Source of the DNA: Anolis sagrei
Lineage: Eukaryota; Chordata; Lepidosauria; Squamata; Anolidae
DNA: 64,000 nt
Direction: 5' to 3'
NCBI RefSeq assembly: GCF_037176765.1
Contig: NC_090026.1
Coordinates: forward strand, 127,304,252-127,368,251
The notes under the pieces were generated by a model, which saw only the letters and a program-made list of their open reading frames with translations, was not told the origin of the DNA and made no database searches. Positions 52,526 to 61,941 of the stretch are shown here, in pieces. Position 1 is the first letter of the stretch. Each line of letters opens with the position of its first letter. A program made the translations under genes and the position numbers.

Positions 52526-52740
52526 TTCCGAAGGAATCAAAACTTAAGCATCGAAGCCATCAAACGGTTCAATTTCTTAATGTTTGATGTGGCTCGAGCA
52601 TGCACATCGGAATACGTGTTGTAAGTGTCAAATATACGAAAAGGATCCGAGTTTTGACTACTTCCGATTTATTTGCACATCTCTGAAAACACACATAAAG
52701 GATGTCTCTACAAGGTGGAATTAATGGCATTTGACGAAGT
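52526..52740. other. No gene or repeat recognised
   Basis: Short unassigned stretch. Confidence 0.3.
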
Positions 52741-53525
52741 ACTAGCATTCTTTCAACATCAACACCTAAATACAACACCGCCTGAGCTCTGCGAGTGCAG
52801 CATTTTTCCGAATGAAGCAGAGAGTGTTTGAGGATCGGGACATCCGTAGGGAGACCAAAGTGCTTGTCTAAAAAGCTATTGTCCTCCCAACCCTGCTTAA
52901 CGCCTGCGAAACGTGGACTGTCTACAGATGTCACATGCAACTCCTGGAACGATTCCATCAGCATTGCCTCCGAAAAATCCTGCAAATCTCTTGGGAAGAC
53001 AGACAGACAAATGTCAGCGTGCTAGAAGAAGCGAAGACCACCAGCATTGAAGCGATGGTCCTCCACCATCAACTCCACTGGACTGGCCACGTTGTCTGAA
53101 TGCCCGATCACCGCCTCCCAAAGCAGTTCCTATACTCCCAACTCAGGAATGGAAAATGTAACGTTGGTGGACAGGAAAAGAGATTTAAAGATGGGCTCAA
53201 AGCCAACCTTAAAAACTCTGGCATAGACACTGAGAACTGGGAAGCCCTGGCCCTTGAGCGCTCCAGCTGGAGGTCAGCTGTGACCAGCAGTGCTGCAGAA
53301 TTTGAAGAGGCACGAATGGAGGGTGAAAGAGAGAAACGTGCCAAGAGGAAGGTGCGTCAAGCCAACCCCAACTGAGACCACCTCCCACCTGGAAACCAAT
53401 ACCCTCACTGAGGGAGAAGATGCAGATCAAGAATAGGGCTCCACAGCCACCTACAAACCCACCGCCAGGACACCGAACTTGGAGGACCATCATCCTCAGA
53501 CTACGACGGATCACCTAAGTATAAG
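52741..53525 (+). mobile_element. Non-LTR LINE C-terminal part, broken
   Basis: It starts TACAACACCGCCTGAGCTCT and translates in pieces to MKQRVFEDRDIRRETKVLV-like, LPKQFLYSQLRNGKCNVGGQ and SSWRSAVTSSAAEFEEARME, ending CACCTAAGTATAAGTAAGC. Stops and frameshifts interrupt it. Confidence 0.8.
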
Positions 53526-53984
53526 TAAGCATTTTTTGTCAGTGCAAGCTAAAGACCTTGTAAAACAATTAGATCCCAGGACCCCATTGCATCGAGCTAT
53601 GGCAGTGGAAATTGTGCCAAACATTCCCACCATATATATGAAAGAAAGCAACCCTTCACACAAGTCAAAACACGTGCTCTGAGAACACCCTGAAAATATA
53701 CAGGCAACACAAACCCAAACCAAATGGACATCACATTAAAAAAAACATCCAAAACCTATAAACAAAAAAGCAGGCAAGAGAAGTAGAAATCATGCATACA
53801 CAATATAAGCCAGTGGCAGTTGCAACCGCAGTGAAACTACCCAGGATGGTCACCAAATTTTAACAGAGCTAGTATCGGACACAGCAAATCCCCCAAATAG
53901 GTTCTGTGCCCTGTAAACACCGGATGTTGAACTCATGAGGAGATTCAGGACTCGTCTGCTGCCGTGTACGTATAACTTTTCCAA
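53526..53984. other. No gene; short repeat at 53848-53984
   Basis: GGTCACCAAATTTTAACAGA, AGGTTCTGTGCCCTGTAAAC and GATTCAGGACTCGTCTGCTG recur at 46990-47125, where they are flanked by two LINE ends. The remainder is unassigned. Confidence 0.45.
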
Positions 53985-54925
53985 AACAAAAAGAATCTGC
54001 GAAGCCCACCTCCTCCAAGATGAACTGAACCACCTCAACTGGGCTCTCCAGGCCAATGGAGAGTCCGCCTCAGACATCTAAAGAGCTGCAAGACCAAGAA
54101 CAAGCCACAAGAGTCAAGATGAAGATCCACCCAGAGGAAAAGTGTTCCTGCCATACATCAAGGGAACCACTGACAGCATAGGGAAGCTGATGAGGAAACA
54201 CAACATACAAACAATCTACAAACCCACCAAGAAAATCCAACAAATGCTCCGTTCAGCAAAGGACAAGAGGGATCCTCTCACCTCTGCAGGAGTCTACCGT
54301 ATACCATGCAGCTGTGGACAAGTCTACATAGGGACCACCAAACGCAGCAGCATTGCCCAAACACGCATCAAGGAACATGAAAGGCACTGCAGACTATTTC
54401 AACCAGAGAAGTCAGCCATAGCAGAGCACCTGATGAACCAGCCTGGACATAGCATATTATGTGAGAACACAGAAGTGCTGGACCACTCTCACAACCACCA
54501 TGTCAGACTACACAGAGAAGCCATTGAAATCCACAAGCATGTGGACAATTTCAACAGAAAGGAGGAGACCATGAAAATGAACAAAATCTGGCTACCAGTA
54601 TTAAAAAACTCTAAAATTACAACAGCAAAATAGCAGAGAGGAAACAACCAGGCACATCTGAACACCTCTCAACAGGGGATTTTCCCAGGCTCAAGCAGGC
54701 CTTCAAATGCTAATGAAGGTGATCAGTTGAAACATTCACACTTAGCTCCAGCAGGGAAGAGCTCCTTGCCCCATCCCAGCCATTCCACAGATATATAAAC
54801 CCCTTTTCCTAGTTCCAACAGACCTCACTACCTCTGAGGATGCTTGCCATAGATGCAGGCGAAACGTCAGGAGAAATGCCTCTAGAACATGGCCCTATAG
54901 CCTGAAAAAACCCACAAGAACCTAG
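53985..54925 (+). mobile_element. PLE, largest copy: end of RT region, GIY-YIG domain, terminal region
   Basis: An open frame (54142-54633, 163 residues) reads LPYIKGTTDSIGKLMRKHNI, then the GIY-YIG motif GVYRIPCSCGQVYIGTTKR, then RIKEHERHCRLFQPEKSAIA, ending with HKHVDNFNRKEETMKMNKIW. This is the endonuclease that follows the reverse transcriptase in Penelope-like elements. Upstream, a broken frame has a DELNHLNWALQANGESASDI phrase typical of the stretch before it. The 3' region holds the intact hammerhead-like core at 54834-54868. No RT core is present. Confidence 0.9.
54831..54871 (+). ncRNA. Hammerhead-ribozyme-like motif in PLE terminal region
   Basis: CCT (54831-54833) can pair with AGG (54869-54871) as helix I. 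CTGAGGA (54834-54840) fits the CUGANGA core. GCTTGC and GCAGGC (54842-54847, 54855-54860) pair as helix II around CATAGAT. GAAAC plus GTC (54861-54868) fits GAAA and NUH, with cleavage predicted after the C. Deviations: one extra U before helix II, and a 2-bp helix III without a loop, which could only close between two copies (ACGU is self-complementary). Hammerheads are known in PLEs; activity here is unproven. Confidence 0.45.
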
Positions 54926-55154
54926 TTTTCCAAAACACTCCCTAATCAAACCCCATGGTCACTTCTGGACACTTTCAGTGTTCCTTTCACCTGCCTTTTT
55001 CTCCTAGGTGGCTGGGAGCACATCAACATAAACAATCTGAGCACTAAGTCATCGATATTTTATTTTCTGAGAATGCCTTTGGAGCCTGCATCAACTCCAG
55101 TGCTTGCTTGGAAAGAAAACTGGTATGGGCAGGACAGCATTTTTACTTTACGAC
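54926..55154. other. No gene or repeat recognised
   Basis: Short unassigned stretch between PLE copies. Confidence 0.3.
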
Positions 55155-55361
55155 ATGAACTGTGGTGTCGAAGGTTTCCATGGCTGGAATCACTGGGTAG
55201 TTGTAGGTTTTTCAGGCTATATAGCCATGTTCTAGAAGCATTCTCTCCTGGCGTTTCACCTGCATCTATGGCATGCATCCTGAGAGGCTGTGAGATCAGA
55301 CCTCACAACCTCCAAGGAAACCTGCCTTAGATGTAGGCGAAACTGGGTTGTTGTAGGTTTT
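55155..55361 (-). mobile_element. PLE terminal regions, left piece of a nested composite
   Basis: GTGTCGAAGGTTTCCATGGC to GCATCCTGAGAGGCTGTGAG is a reversed terminus; from 55300 ACCTCACAACCTCCAAGGAA is a decayed forward piece; GGGTTGTTGTAGGTTTTTTC (55345) starts another reversed terminus that resumes at 55821 as ATGGCCAAG. Confidence 0.7.
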
Positions 55362-55820
55362 TTCAAAGTGCTGGTCTTAACCTATAAAGCCCTAAACGAC
55401 TCCGGCCCAATTTACCTGTCCGAATGTATCCTCCCCTATGAACCATCAAGATTGCTAAGATCGTCTGGAGGGGCGAGAGACAGGGCCTTCTCGGTGGTTG
55501 CCCCTCAACTCTGGAACTCCCTTCCACTGGAGATCAGAACTGCCCCTTCTATCTTAATGTTCAGGAAACAAGTGAAAACTTGGTTTTGGGGACTGGCATT
55601 CGATGAATGAGCCATGATCCTGTGACATGGATGGATGACGACGAATAATGACTTTTGATGACGACTGACCACTGTAATTATATGATTGTATTTTGCTATT
55701 TTAATGTTTTAGTGTGATTTGGAATATGATGTTTTAATGACTGTCTGTAAATTGATGTTAGAAACCGGCCTGAGTTCCTCGAACAGTATACAAAACTGCT
55801 AAATAAATAAATAAATAAAT
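55362..55820 (+). mobile_element. L2-type LINE, nested in a PLE terminus
   Basis: It reads KVLVLTYKALNDSGPIYLSE, PYEPSRLLRSSGGARDRAFS and APQLWNSLPLEIRTAPS-like, then GGCCTGAGTTCCTCGAACAG and an AAATAAATAAATAAAT tail. Confidence 0.85.
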
Positions 55821-55837
55821 ATGGCCAAGGTCTAGAG

Positions 55838-55968
55838 CAGTGGTTCTCAACCTGGGGTCCCCAGATGTTTTTGTCCTACAACTCCCAGAAATCCCAGTTT
55901 ACCAGCTGTTAGGATTTCTGGGAGTTGTAGGCCAAAAACATCTGGGGACCCCAAGTTGAGAACCACTG
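55838..55968. mobile_element. hAT MITE with exact 8-bp target duplication, nested in a PLE
   Basis: GTCTAGAG flanks it at 55830-55837 and 55969-55976, and that word is part of the PLE terminus. The ends CAGTGGTTCTCAACCTGGGG and CCCAAGTTGAGAACCACTG are inverted repeats; the whole unit is nearly palindromic. Confidence 0.93.
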
Positions 55969-55976
55969 GTCTAGAG

Positions 55977-56100
55977 GCATTCTCTCCTGACGTTTCGCCT
56001 GCATCTATGGCAAACATCTTCAGAGGTAGTGTAGGCGAAACGTCAGGATAGAATGCTTCTAGGACATGGCCATATAGCCTGAAAAACCTACAATAACCCA
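55977..56100. mobile_element. PLE terminal regions, right piece of the composite
   Basis: A reversed end (GCATTCTCTCCTGACGTTTC to GGTAGTG) then a forward end (GGCGAAACGTCAGGATAG to ACCTACAATAACCCA). It continues the PLE at 55345. Confidence 0.75.
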
Positions 56101-56462
56101 TGAACTATGGAGTTGGAGGAAAATTCTGAGAGTGCCTTGGACTGCAAGATCCAACCAGTCCATACTTCAGGAAATAATGCTTGACTGCTCACTGGAGGAA
56201 AGGATATGAGAGGCAAAGATGAAGTACTTTGGCCACATCATGAGAAGACAGGAAAGCTTGGAGAAGAGAATGATGCTGGGGAAAAGGGAAGGAAAAAGGA
56301 AGAGGGGCCGACCAAGGGCAAGATGGATGGATATTATCCTTGAAGTGACTGGATTGACCTTGAAGGAGCTGGGGGTGGTGACGGCCGACAGGGAGCTCTG
56401 GCGTGGGCTGGTCCAGGAGGTCACGAAGAATCGGAAGTGACCGAACAAATAAACAACAACAC
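56101..56462 (+). mobile_element. BovB LINE 3' end
   Basis: The frame reads MKYFGHIMRRQESLEKRMML, GKRKRGRPRARWMDIILEVT and ELGVVTADRELWRGLVQEVT, ending with an AAACAACAACAC tail. 5'-truncated. Confidence 0.88.
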
Positions 56463-57180
56463 ATTAAGAAATCCAGCATTGGTAGAAGTAGAGGGAGAGG
56501 GGCTTGATGTTGGATATTGGTAGCGTTTTTCAGTGCTGGATGCCACTCTGGAAATCGGATGTGAGGAATAGATTTTGGCAGCCTGATCAGAGTATGTTAT
56601 TCCACCTCTGTCCAATCCATAAATATGACAAAATGCTAGCCATGCTATTAATCCAGTTCCCTCCCTCCAAAGGAAATAGAAGAACACATGAAGCAATGAG
56701 TTTTAATTTCTAGTGGATCACCCAAGTTCCAGAGAAAGACTCGTAATTGCGGCATTGCACAGACCTCTTTTAGCAAGCTAATTCTGGCATGCTACAAAAA
56801 GTATGGCAATCAGCATGGGACAATATGGTACTGCAATGTCTTTATGATGTACCAGCTCTCCATTGCTTTGATGGCACATACTTGGACAGTAGCTTTGGTC
56901 AGGATTGCTAGATGAGCAATGCGAGAATGATGTAAAGCAGGCGTGCAGTGACGTGACAACGTCCTACATTGACACCAGACACTTGAGACGCAAGCACGGC
57001 ACATTTGTCCTAGTTGGAGCAATAGTAGTGAATGGTACATTTGATGGCTGGGAGTAATATCAAGATTACTGGGAAAAATCAGGGCTGAAACCAAGTGCTA
57101 GCCTCAACTACAAGAGACCCATTGAAACAATTGTTGAAAAGGAAACCAGTTGGCAACCAATCACTGAACATTTTATATAT
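56463..57180. other. No gene or repeat recognised
   Basis: Unique-looking sequence. A 94-residue minus-strand frame (56810-57094) has no family signature. Confidence 0.35.
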
Positions 57181-57210
57181 ATACACACACGCACACGCAC
57201 ACGCACACGC

Positions 57211-57266
<56 letters not shown>

Positions 57267-57267
57267 G
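57181..57267. repeat. Compound (CA)n/(CG-CA)n/(TA)n microsatellite
   Basis: ACACACGCACACGCACACGC, then a pure CA run, then ATATATATATATATATATAT. Long translated Ala/Cys/His-repeat frames are artefacts. Confidence 0.92.
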
Positions 57268-57329
57268 GGATATGGCCAAATATTGGCCCTCCAGGTATTT
57301 TGAACTTCCTACTGGCTGTTTGGAATTAG

Positions 57330-58015
57330 TCATAGAATCAAAGAGTTAGAAGAGACCTCATGAGCCATCCAGTCCAACCCCATTCTGCCAAGAAGCAGGA
57401 ATATTGCATTCAAATCACCCCTGACAGATAGTCATCCAGCCCCTGTTTAAAAGCTCCCAAAGAAGGAGCCTCCACCACACTCCGGGGCAGAGAGTTCCAC
57501 TGCTGAACGGCTCTCCCAGTCAGGAAGTTCTTCCTCATGTTCAGATGGAATCTCCTCTCTTGTAGTTTGAAGCCATTGTTCCGCGTCCTAGTCTCCAGGG
57601 AAGCAGAAAACAAGCTTGCTCCCTCCTCCCTGTGGCTTCCTCTCACATATTTATACATGGCTATCATATCTCCTCTCAGCCTTCTCTTCTTCAGGCTAAA
57701 CATGCCCAGCTCCTTAAGCCGCTCCTCATAGGGCTTGTTCTCCAGACCCTTGATCATTTGAGTCGCCCTCCTCTGGACACATTCCAGCTTGTCAATATCT
57801 CTCTTGAATTGTGGTGCCCAGAATCGGACACAATATTCCAGGTGTGGTCTAACCAGAGCAGAATAGAGGGGTAGCATTACTTCCCTGGATCTAGACACTA
57901 TGCTCCTCTTGATGCAGGCCACAATCCTATTGGCTTTTTTTGCCGCCACATCACATTGTTGGCTCATGTTTAACTTGTTGTCCACGTGGACTTCAAGATC
58001 TTTTTCACACGTCCT
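57330..58015 (-). mobile_element. CR1 LINE 3' end, longest copy
   Basis: The minus-strand frame is nearly open: [60 protein letters not shown] and MKNFLTG-like to [17 protein letters not shown]. It carries the end of the reverse transcriptase only; ends at ATAGAATCAAAGAGTTAGAA on plus. A half MITE (58078-58125) follows. Confidence 0.92.
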
Positions 58016-58125
58016 GCTCTCGAGCCAGGCATTGTCCTCCATTCTGTATCTTTGCATTTCGTTTTTCCTGCCAAAGTGGAATTGTGGGAGTTGAAGTCCA
58101 AAACACATAGAGGACCGAAGTTGGC

Positions 58126-58472
58126 CTCGTCCCTCCGCGCTCCTTCCTCACCAGGCTGGGTGCCAGGCTTGGGAGCCCAGCCTGGCGAGGAAGGGACCCT
58201 TTGAGGCACAGGCACCTTGCCAAATGTTCCTCCTCTCTGGCCTCATGGCTTTCGGCGCTTCGCACACAACTGCTCTCGCCTCCTCGCATGTGGCACCACA
58301 CCAAGTGGTGGGAAACAGATGAGCCCGCCTTCCCCGTCCAACTGTTTCAAGCCCATGCGCACATGCATGAGGCTAGAAGGAAGGCGGTGGAGTCAAGAGT
58401 GTCGCCTTTAAGAGGGAGAGGGAGGCAGAGAAAGGTTGCGATTCGCAACTGGGGGGGGGCATTTAAAGAGGC
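58126..58472. other. GC-rich unassigned stretch
   Basis: GC- and CpG-richer than its surroundings (AGGCTGGGTGCCAGGCTTGG answered by GAGCCCAGCCTGGCGAGG). It may be a repeat interior; no frame with a family signature. Confidence 0.35.
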
Positions 58473-59070
58473 GCCTCTGCACCCCTGGCAAGCAAAGTGT
58501 ATAGCAAATGCTTAGTTTGCATAATGGACGAGCCGCCCCTGCCAGTTGGGCTACTCTCACTGGGACAAGCCTTTGGATTTAGATCTTAGGAAGATAGCTC
58601 TTCTCTGCTGGCATTGCTCACTACAGGTCGTAGGTTCGAATCCAAGGAGAGAGTGGATGAGCTCCCTCTGTCAGCACCAGCTCCCCATGCAAGGACATGA
58701 GAGAAGCCTCCCATAAGAATGGTAAAACATCCAAGCCTCTGCACCCCTGGCAAAACAAAGTGTACCGCAAATGCTTAGTTTGCGTAATGGACGAGCCGCC
58801 CCTGCCAGTTGAGCTACTCTCACCGGGACAAGCCTTTGGATTTAGATCTTAGGAAGATAGATCTTCTCTGCTGGCATTGCTTACTGACAGGTTGCAGGTT
58901 CGAATCCAGGGAGAGAGCAGATGAGCTCCCTCTGTCAACACCAGCCCCCCATGCATGGACATGAGAGAAGCCTCCCATAAGGATGGTAAGACATCCAAGT
59001 ATCCCCTGGGCAATGTCCTTGCAGACAGCCAATTCTCTCACACCAGAAGCAACTTGCAGTTTCTCAATGG
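58473..59070 (+). repeat. Tandem duplication of ~262 bp including a tRNA-derived SINE
   Basis: The block starting GCCTCTGCACCCCTGGCAA at 58473 recurs at 58735, with AATGCTTAGTTTGC, GACGAGCCGCCCCTGCCAG and AGCCTTTGGATTTAGATCTT in the same order, and then the SINE body with GGTTCGAATCCA-type B box. The second copy alone continues to the SINE end (AACTTGCAGTTTCTCAATGG). Confidence 0.85.
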
Positions 59071-59159
59071 AAAAAAATGCTCACTGATGTCAGATGTGCA
59101 CAACAACCATATAATTTAAGGCTTGGTAAGGGAGATTTTCTGAAGTTTGCCTTAAATCT

Positions 59160-59715
59160 ATTTATTTATTTATTTATTTATTTATTTGGTACACTTGTAT
59201 ACCGCTAATATCTCAGCCTGTACGGCGACTCATTGCGGTATACAACATATTTAAAAAATACAATATTCACTTTAAAAATATAGAATAAAATATAAAATAC
59301 ATACATATACATACATAGTATTGGGCCACCAATACAGACCGGAACATCTCATAGTTAAAGTCGTAATCCAATTCGTTATCCTTGATTGCTAGTCCATGAT
59401 CAAAACATCATCACATCGGAATTAGCCGAAAACTTGCTCGAACATCCAAGTTTTCAGTTTTTTCCGAAATGCCATTAGCGAGGTGGCTGATTTTATTTCA
59501 GTAGGGAGGGCATTCCAAAGCCGGGGGGCCACCACAGAAAAGGCCCTATCTCTCGTTCCCGCAAGCCGCACTTGTGAAGCAGGCGGGATGGAGAGAAGGG
59601 CTTCTCCCGAAGATCTTAGGGTCCTGGTGGGCTGATAGGCCGAGATACGTTCGGATAGGTATGTAGGGCCAGAACCGTTTAGGGCTTTAAAGGTCAAAGC
59701 CAGCACTTTGAAATC
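59160..59715 (-). mobile_element. L2-type LINE, C-terminal end and 3' UTR
   Basis: On the plus strand a TTTATTTATTTATTTATTTA run, TACACTTGTATACCGCTAAT and GGCGACTCATTGCGG begin it. The minus-strand frame (59422-59706) reads MLALTFKALNGSGPTYLSER, RDRAFSVVAPRLWNALPTEI and LMAFRKKLKTWMFEQ. 5'-truncated, little decayed. Confidence 0.88.
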
Positions 59716-59826
59716 TAGAGATGAACCTTTTTATAGCCAGAGAATGGGTGACATTGCATCTCAAAAAACCACTGCAAAGCACAACTAAAATGTCCCAATC
59801 CCCAAAAGAGTAAAATAATTACCATA

Positions 59827-59969
59827 ATTCCACAGATATATAAACCCATTTTCCTAGTTCCAACAGACCTCACTACCTCTGAGGATGCTTGCCATAGATG
59901 CAGGCGAAACATCAGGAGAGAATGCCTCTAGAACATGGCCATATAGCCCGAAAAAACGTACAACAACCC
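59827..59969 (+). mobile_element. 143-bp PLE terminus-only copy with target duplication
   Basis: AATTACCATA flanks it at 59817-59826 and 59970-59979. The insert is only the terminal region: ATTCCACAGATATATAAACC, the CTGAGGATG core with GGCGAAACATC, and AACGTACAACAACCC. It has no coding sequence. Confidence 0.88.
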
Positions 59970-59979
59970 AATTACCATA

Positions 59980-60256
59980 CTCTTTGGAGATATAACCATT
60001 TTAACTCACAACTGAGCTAGTGCACAGACTTGCACTCCTTCCCTAAACTTTACTCCCAGAAAGATTACTGGGACGGAGAAGCTTGCTTCAATAGCAATAA
60101 GCCTTGACCTGAATTTTCTCATTCAGCGAAAGCTTAAGACACAAGGTGGACAATACTGTCCTCTATGCTGGAAAGAATAAAGATAACCAAGCTTTAGACC
60201 GGAGTTTTAGTGTTAGAGTTATATTAAATTAGTTAATGGAGTAATTATTCATATTG
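59980..60256. other. No gene or repeat recognised
   Basis: Short unassigned stretch before the hAT element. Confidence 0.3.
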
Positions 60257-60264
60257 GTATACAA

Positions 60265-61562
60265 CAGTGTTTCTCAACCTTCCTAATGTCGCGACCCCTT
60301 AATACAGTTCCTCAATTTGTGGTGACCCCCAACCATAAAATTACTTTCGTTGCTACTTCATAACTGACATTATACTATTATTGCAAATCATAATGTAAAT
60401 ATCTTATATGCAGGATGTATTTTCATTCACTGGACCAAATTCGGCACGAATACCTGATATGCCCAAATTTTAATACTTGTGGGATTGGGTAAAGGATTGA
60501 TTTTGTCATTTGGGAGCTGTAGTTGCTGGGATTTATAGTTCACTAAAATCAAATTCCACCAACGATGGAATCGAACCAAACTTGGCACATAGAACTCCCA
60601 TGAGTAACAGAAAATATTGGAAGAGTTTCATAGAATCATAGAATCATAGAATCAAAGAGTTGGAAGAGACCTCATGGGCCATCCAGTCCAACCCCCTGCC
60701 AAGAAGCAGGAATACTGCATTCAAATCACCCCTGACAGATGGCCATCCAGCCTCTGTTTAAAAGCTTCCAAAGAAGGAGCCTCCACCACACTCCGGGGCA
60801 GAGAGTTCCACTGCTGAATGGCTCTCACAGTCAGGAAGTTCTTCCTCATGTTCAGATGGAATCTCCTCTCTTGTAGTTTGAAGCCATTGTTCCGCGTCCT
60901 AGTCTCCAAGGAAGCAGAAAACAAGCTTGCTCCCTCCTCCTCCCTGTGGCTTCCTCTCACATATTTATACATGGCTATCATATCCCCTCTCAGCCTTCTC
61001 TTCTTCAGGCTAAACATGCCCAGCTCCTTAAGCCGCTCCTCATAGGGCTTGTTCTCCAGACCCTTGATCATTTTAGTCACCCTCCTCTGGACACATTCCA
61101 GCTTGTCAATATCTCTTTTGAATTGTGGTGCCCAGAATTGGACACAATATTCTAGATGTGGTCTAACCAAAACAGAATAGAGGGGTAGCATTACTTCCCT
61201 AGAGTTTGGTGGGCTTTGACCTTGAGTTTGGGAGTTGTAGTTCTCCTACACCCAGAGAGAACTTTGGACTCAAATGATGCTGGATCTGGACCAAACTTGG
61301 CACAATTGCTCAACATACGCAAATATGAGCACTGGTAGAGTTTGGGGGAAATAGACCTTGTCATTTGGGAATTGTCGTTGCTGGGATTTATAGTTCACCT
61401 ACAATCAAAGAGCATTCTGAACTCCACCAATGAGCCAAACTTCCCACACAGAACCCCTATGACCAACAGACAATACAGTGTTTTCTGATGGTCTTTGGCG
61501 GCCCCTCTGACACCCCCTCAAGACCCCTTCAGGGGTCCTGACTCCCAGGTTGAGAAACACTG
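60265..61562 (+). mobile_element. hAT element with exact 8-bp target duplication, holding a CR1
   Basis: GTATACAA flanks it at 60257-60264 and 61563-61570. Ends: CAGTGTTTCTCAACCTTCCT and CAGGTTGAGAAACACTG. Interior blocks AAACTTGGCACATAGAACTC and GGAGTTGTAGTTCTCCTACA are shared with 33799 and the short Helitrons. No transposase. A CR1 splits it at 60629-61200. Confidence 0.93.
60629..61200 (-). mobile_element. CR1 LINE 3' end inserted in the hAT element
   Basis: AGAGTTT occurs at 60622-60628 and 61201-61207. It begins with CATAGAATCATAGAATCATA and encodes on the minus strand [20 protein letters not shown] to [17 protein letters not shown] without a break over 156 residues, so it is a young copy. 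Confidence 0.92.
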
Positions 61563-61570
61563 GTATACAA

Positions 61571-61934
61571 CAACTGTTAACTTTACAGAAAACAATAAGA
61601 TGACATCCAAGTGAATAAAAAAAGATCCAGAATTATAAAAAAAAAACCAGTATAAACAGCCAGAAAATTTAAAGTTGTAATTATTCTAGTGGCCAAAGAT
61701 GGTGCCAGGTCTAGGGATCATCAACATCTCCAAGTTCTTGGTTCTAATGTCAATGCAGTGGTGCAAAGAATTGCAATACAACATGAGTGCTCTACTGGAA
61801 TTTGGCTCTACCCACTCCACACATCCCCACTGAGAAAGGGCATATTTACATAGGAACTAGTTTTAGTCCTTTTTTACCTATTGTTTCCCCATCAATCAAA
61901 ATAGTACACAGCTTGGAAAGCTTGTTTATGTTTC
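61571..61934. other. Downstream flank of CYP8B1 copy 2
   Basis: Unassigned. Just past the poly(A) hexamer the minus strand has GCTGTGTACTATTTTGATTG, a GU/U-rich stretch that could be the downstream polyadenylation element. Confidence 0.35.
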
Positions 61935-61940
61935 TTTAAT
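61935..61940 (-). promoter_or_regulatory. Poly(A) hexamer ATTAAA one base after the CYP8B1 stop
   Basis: Minus-strand CGTTGAGATTAAAGAAAC: stop TGA at 61942-61944, then G, then ATTAAA. Confidence 0.6.
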
Positions 61941-61941
61941 C

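Noticed and set aside
57095-57349. His/Ala or Cys/Val repeat peptides
   Set aside because: Both strands of a CA/CG-CA/TA microsatellite.
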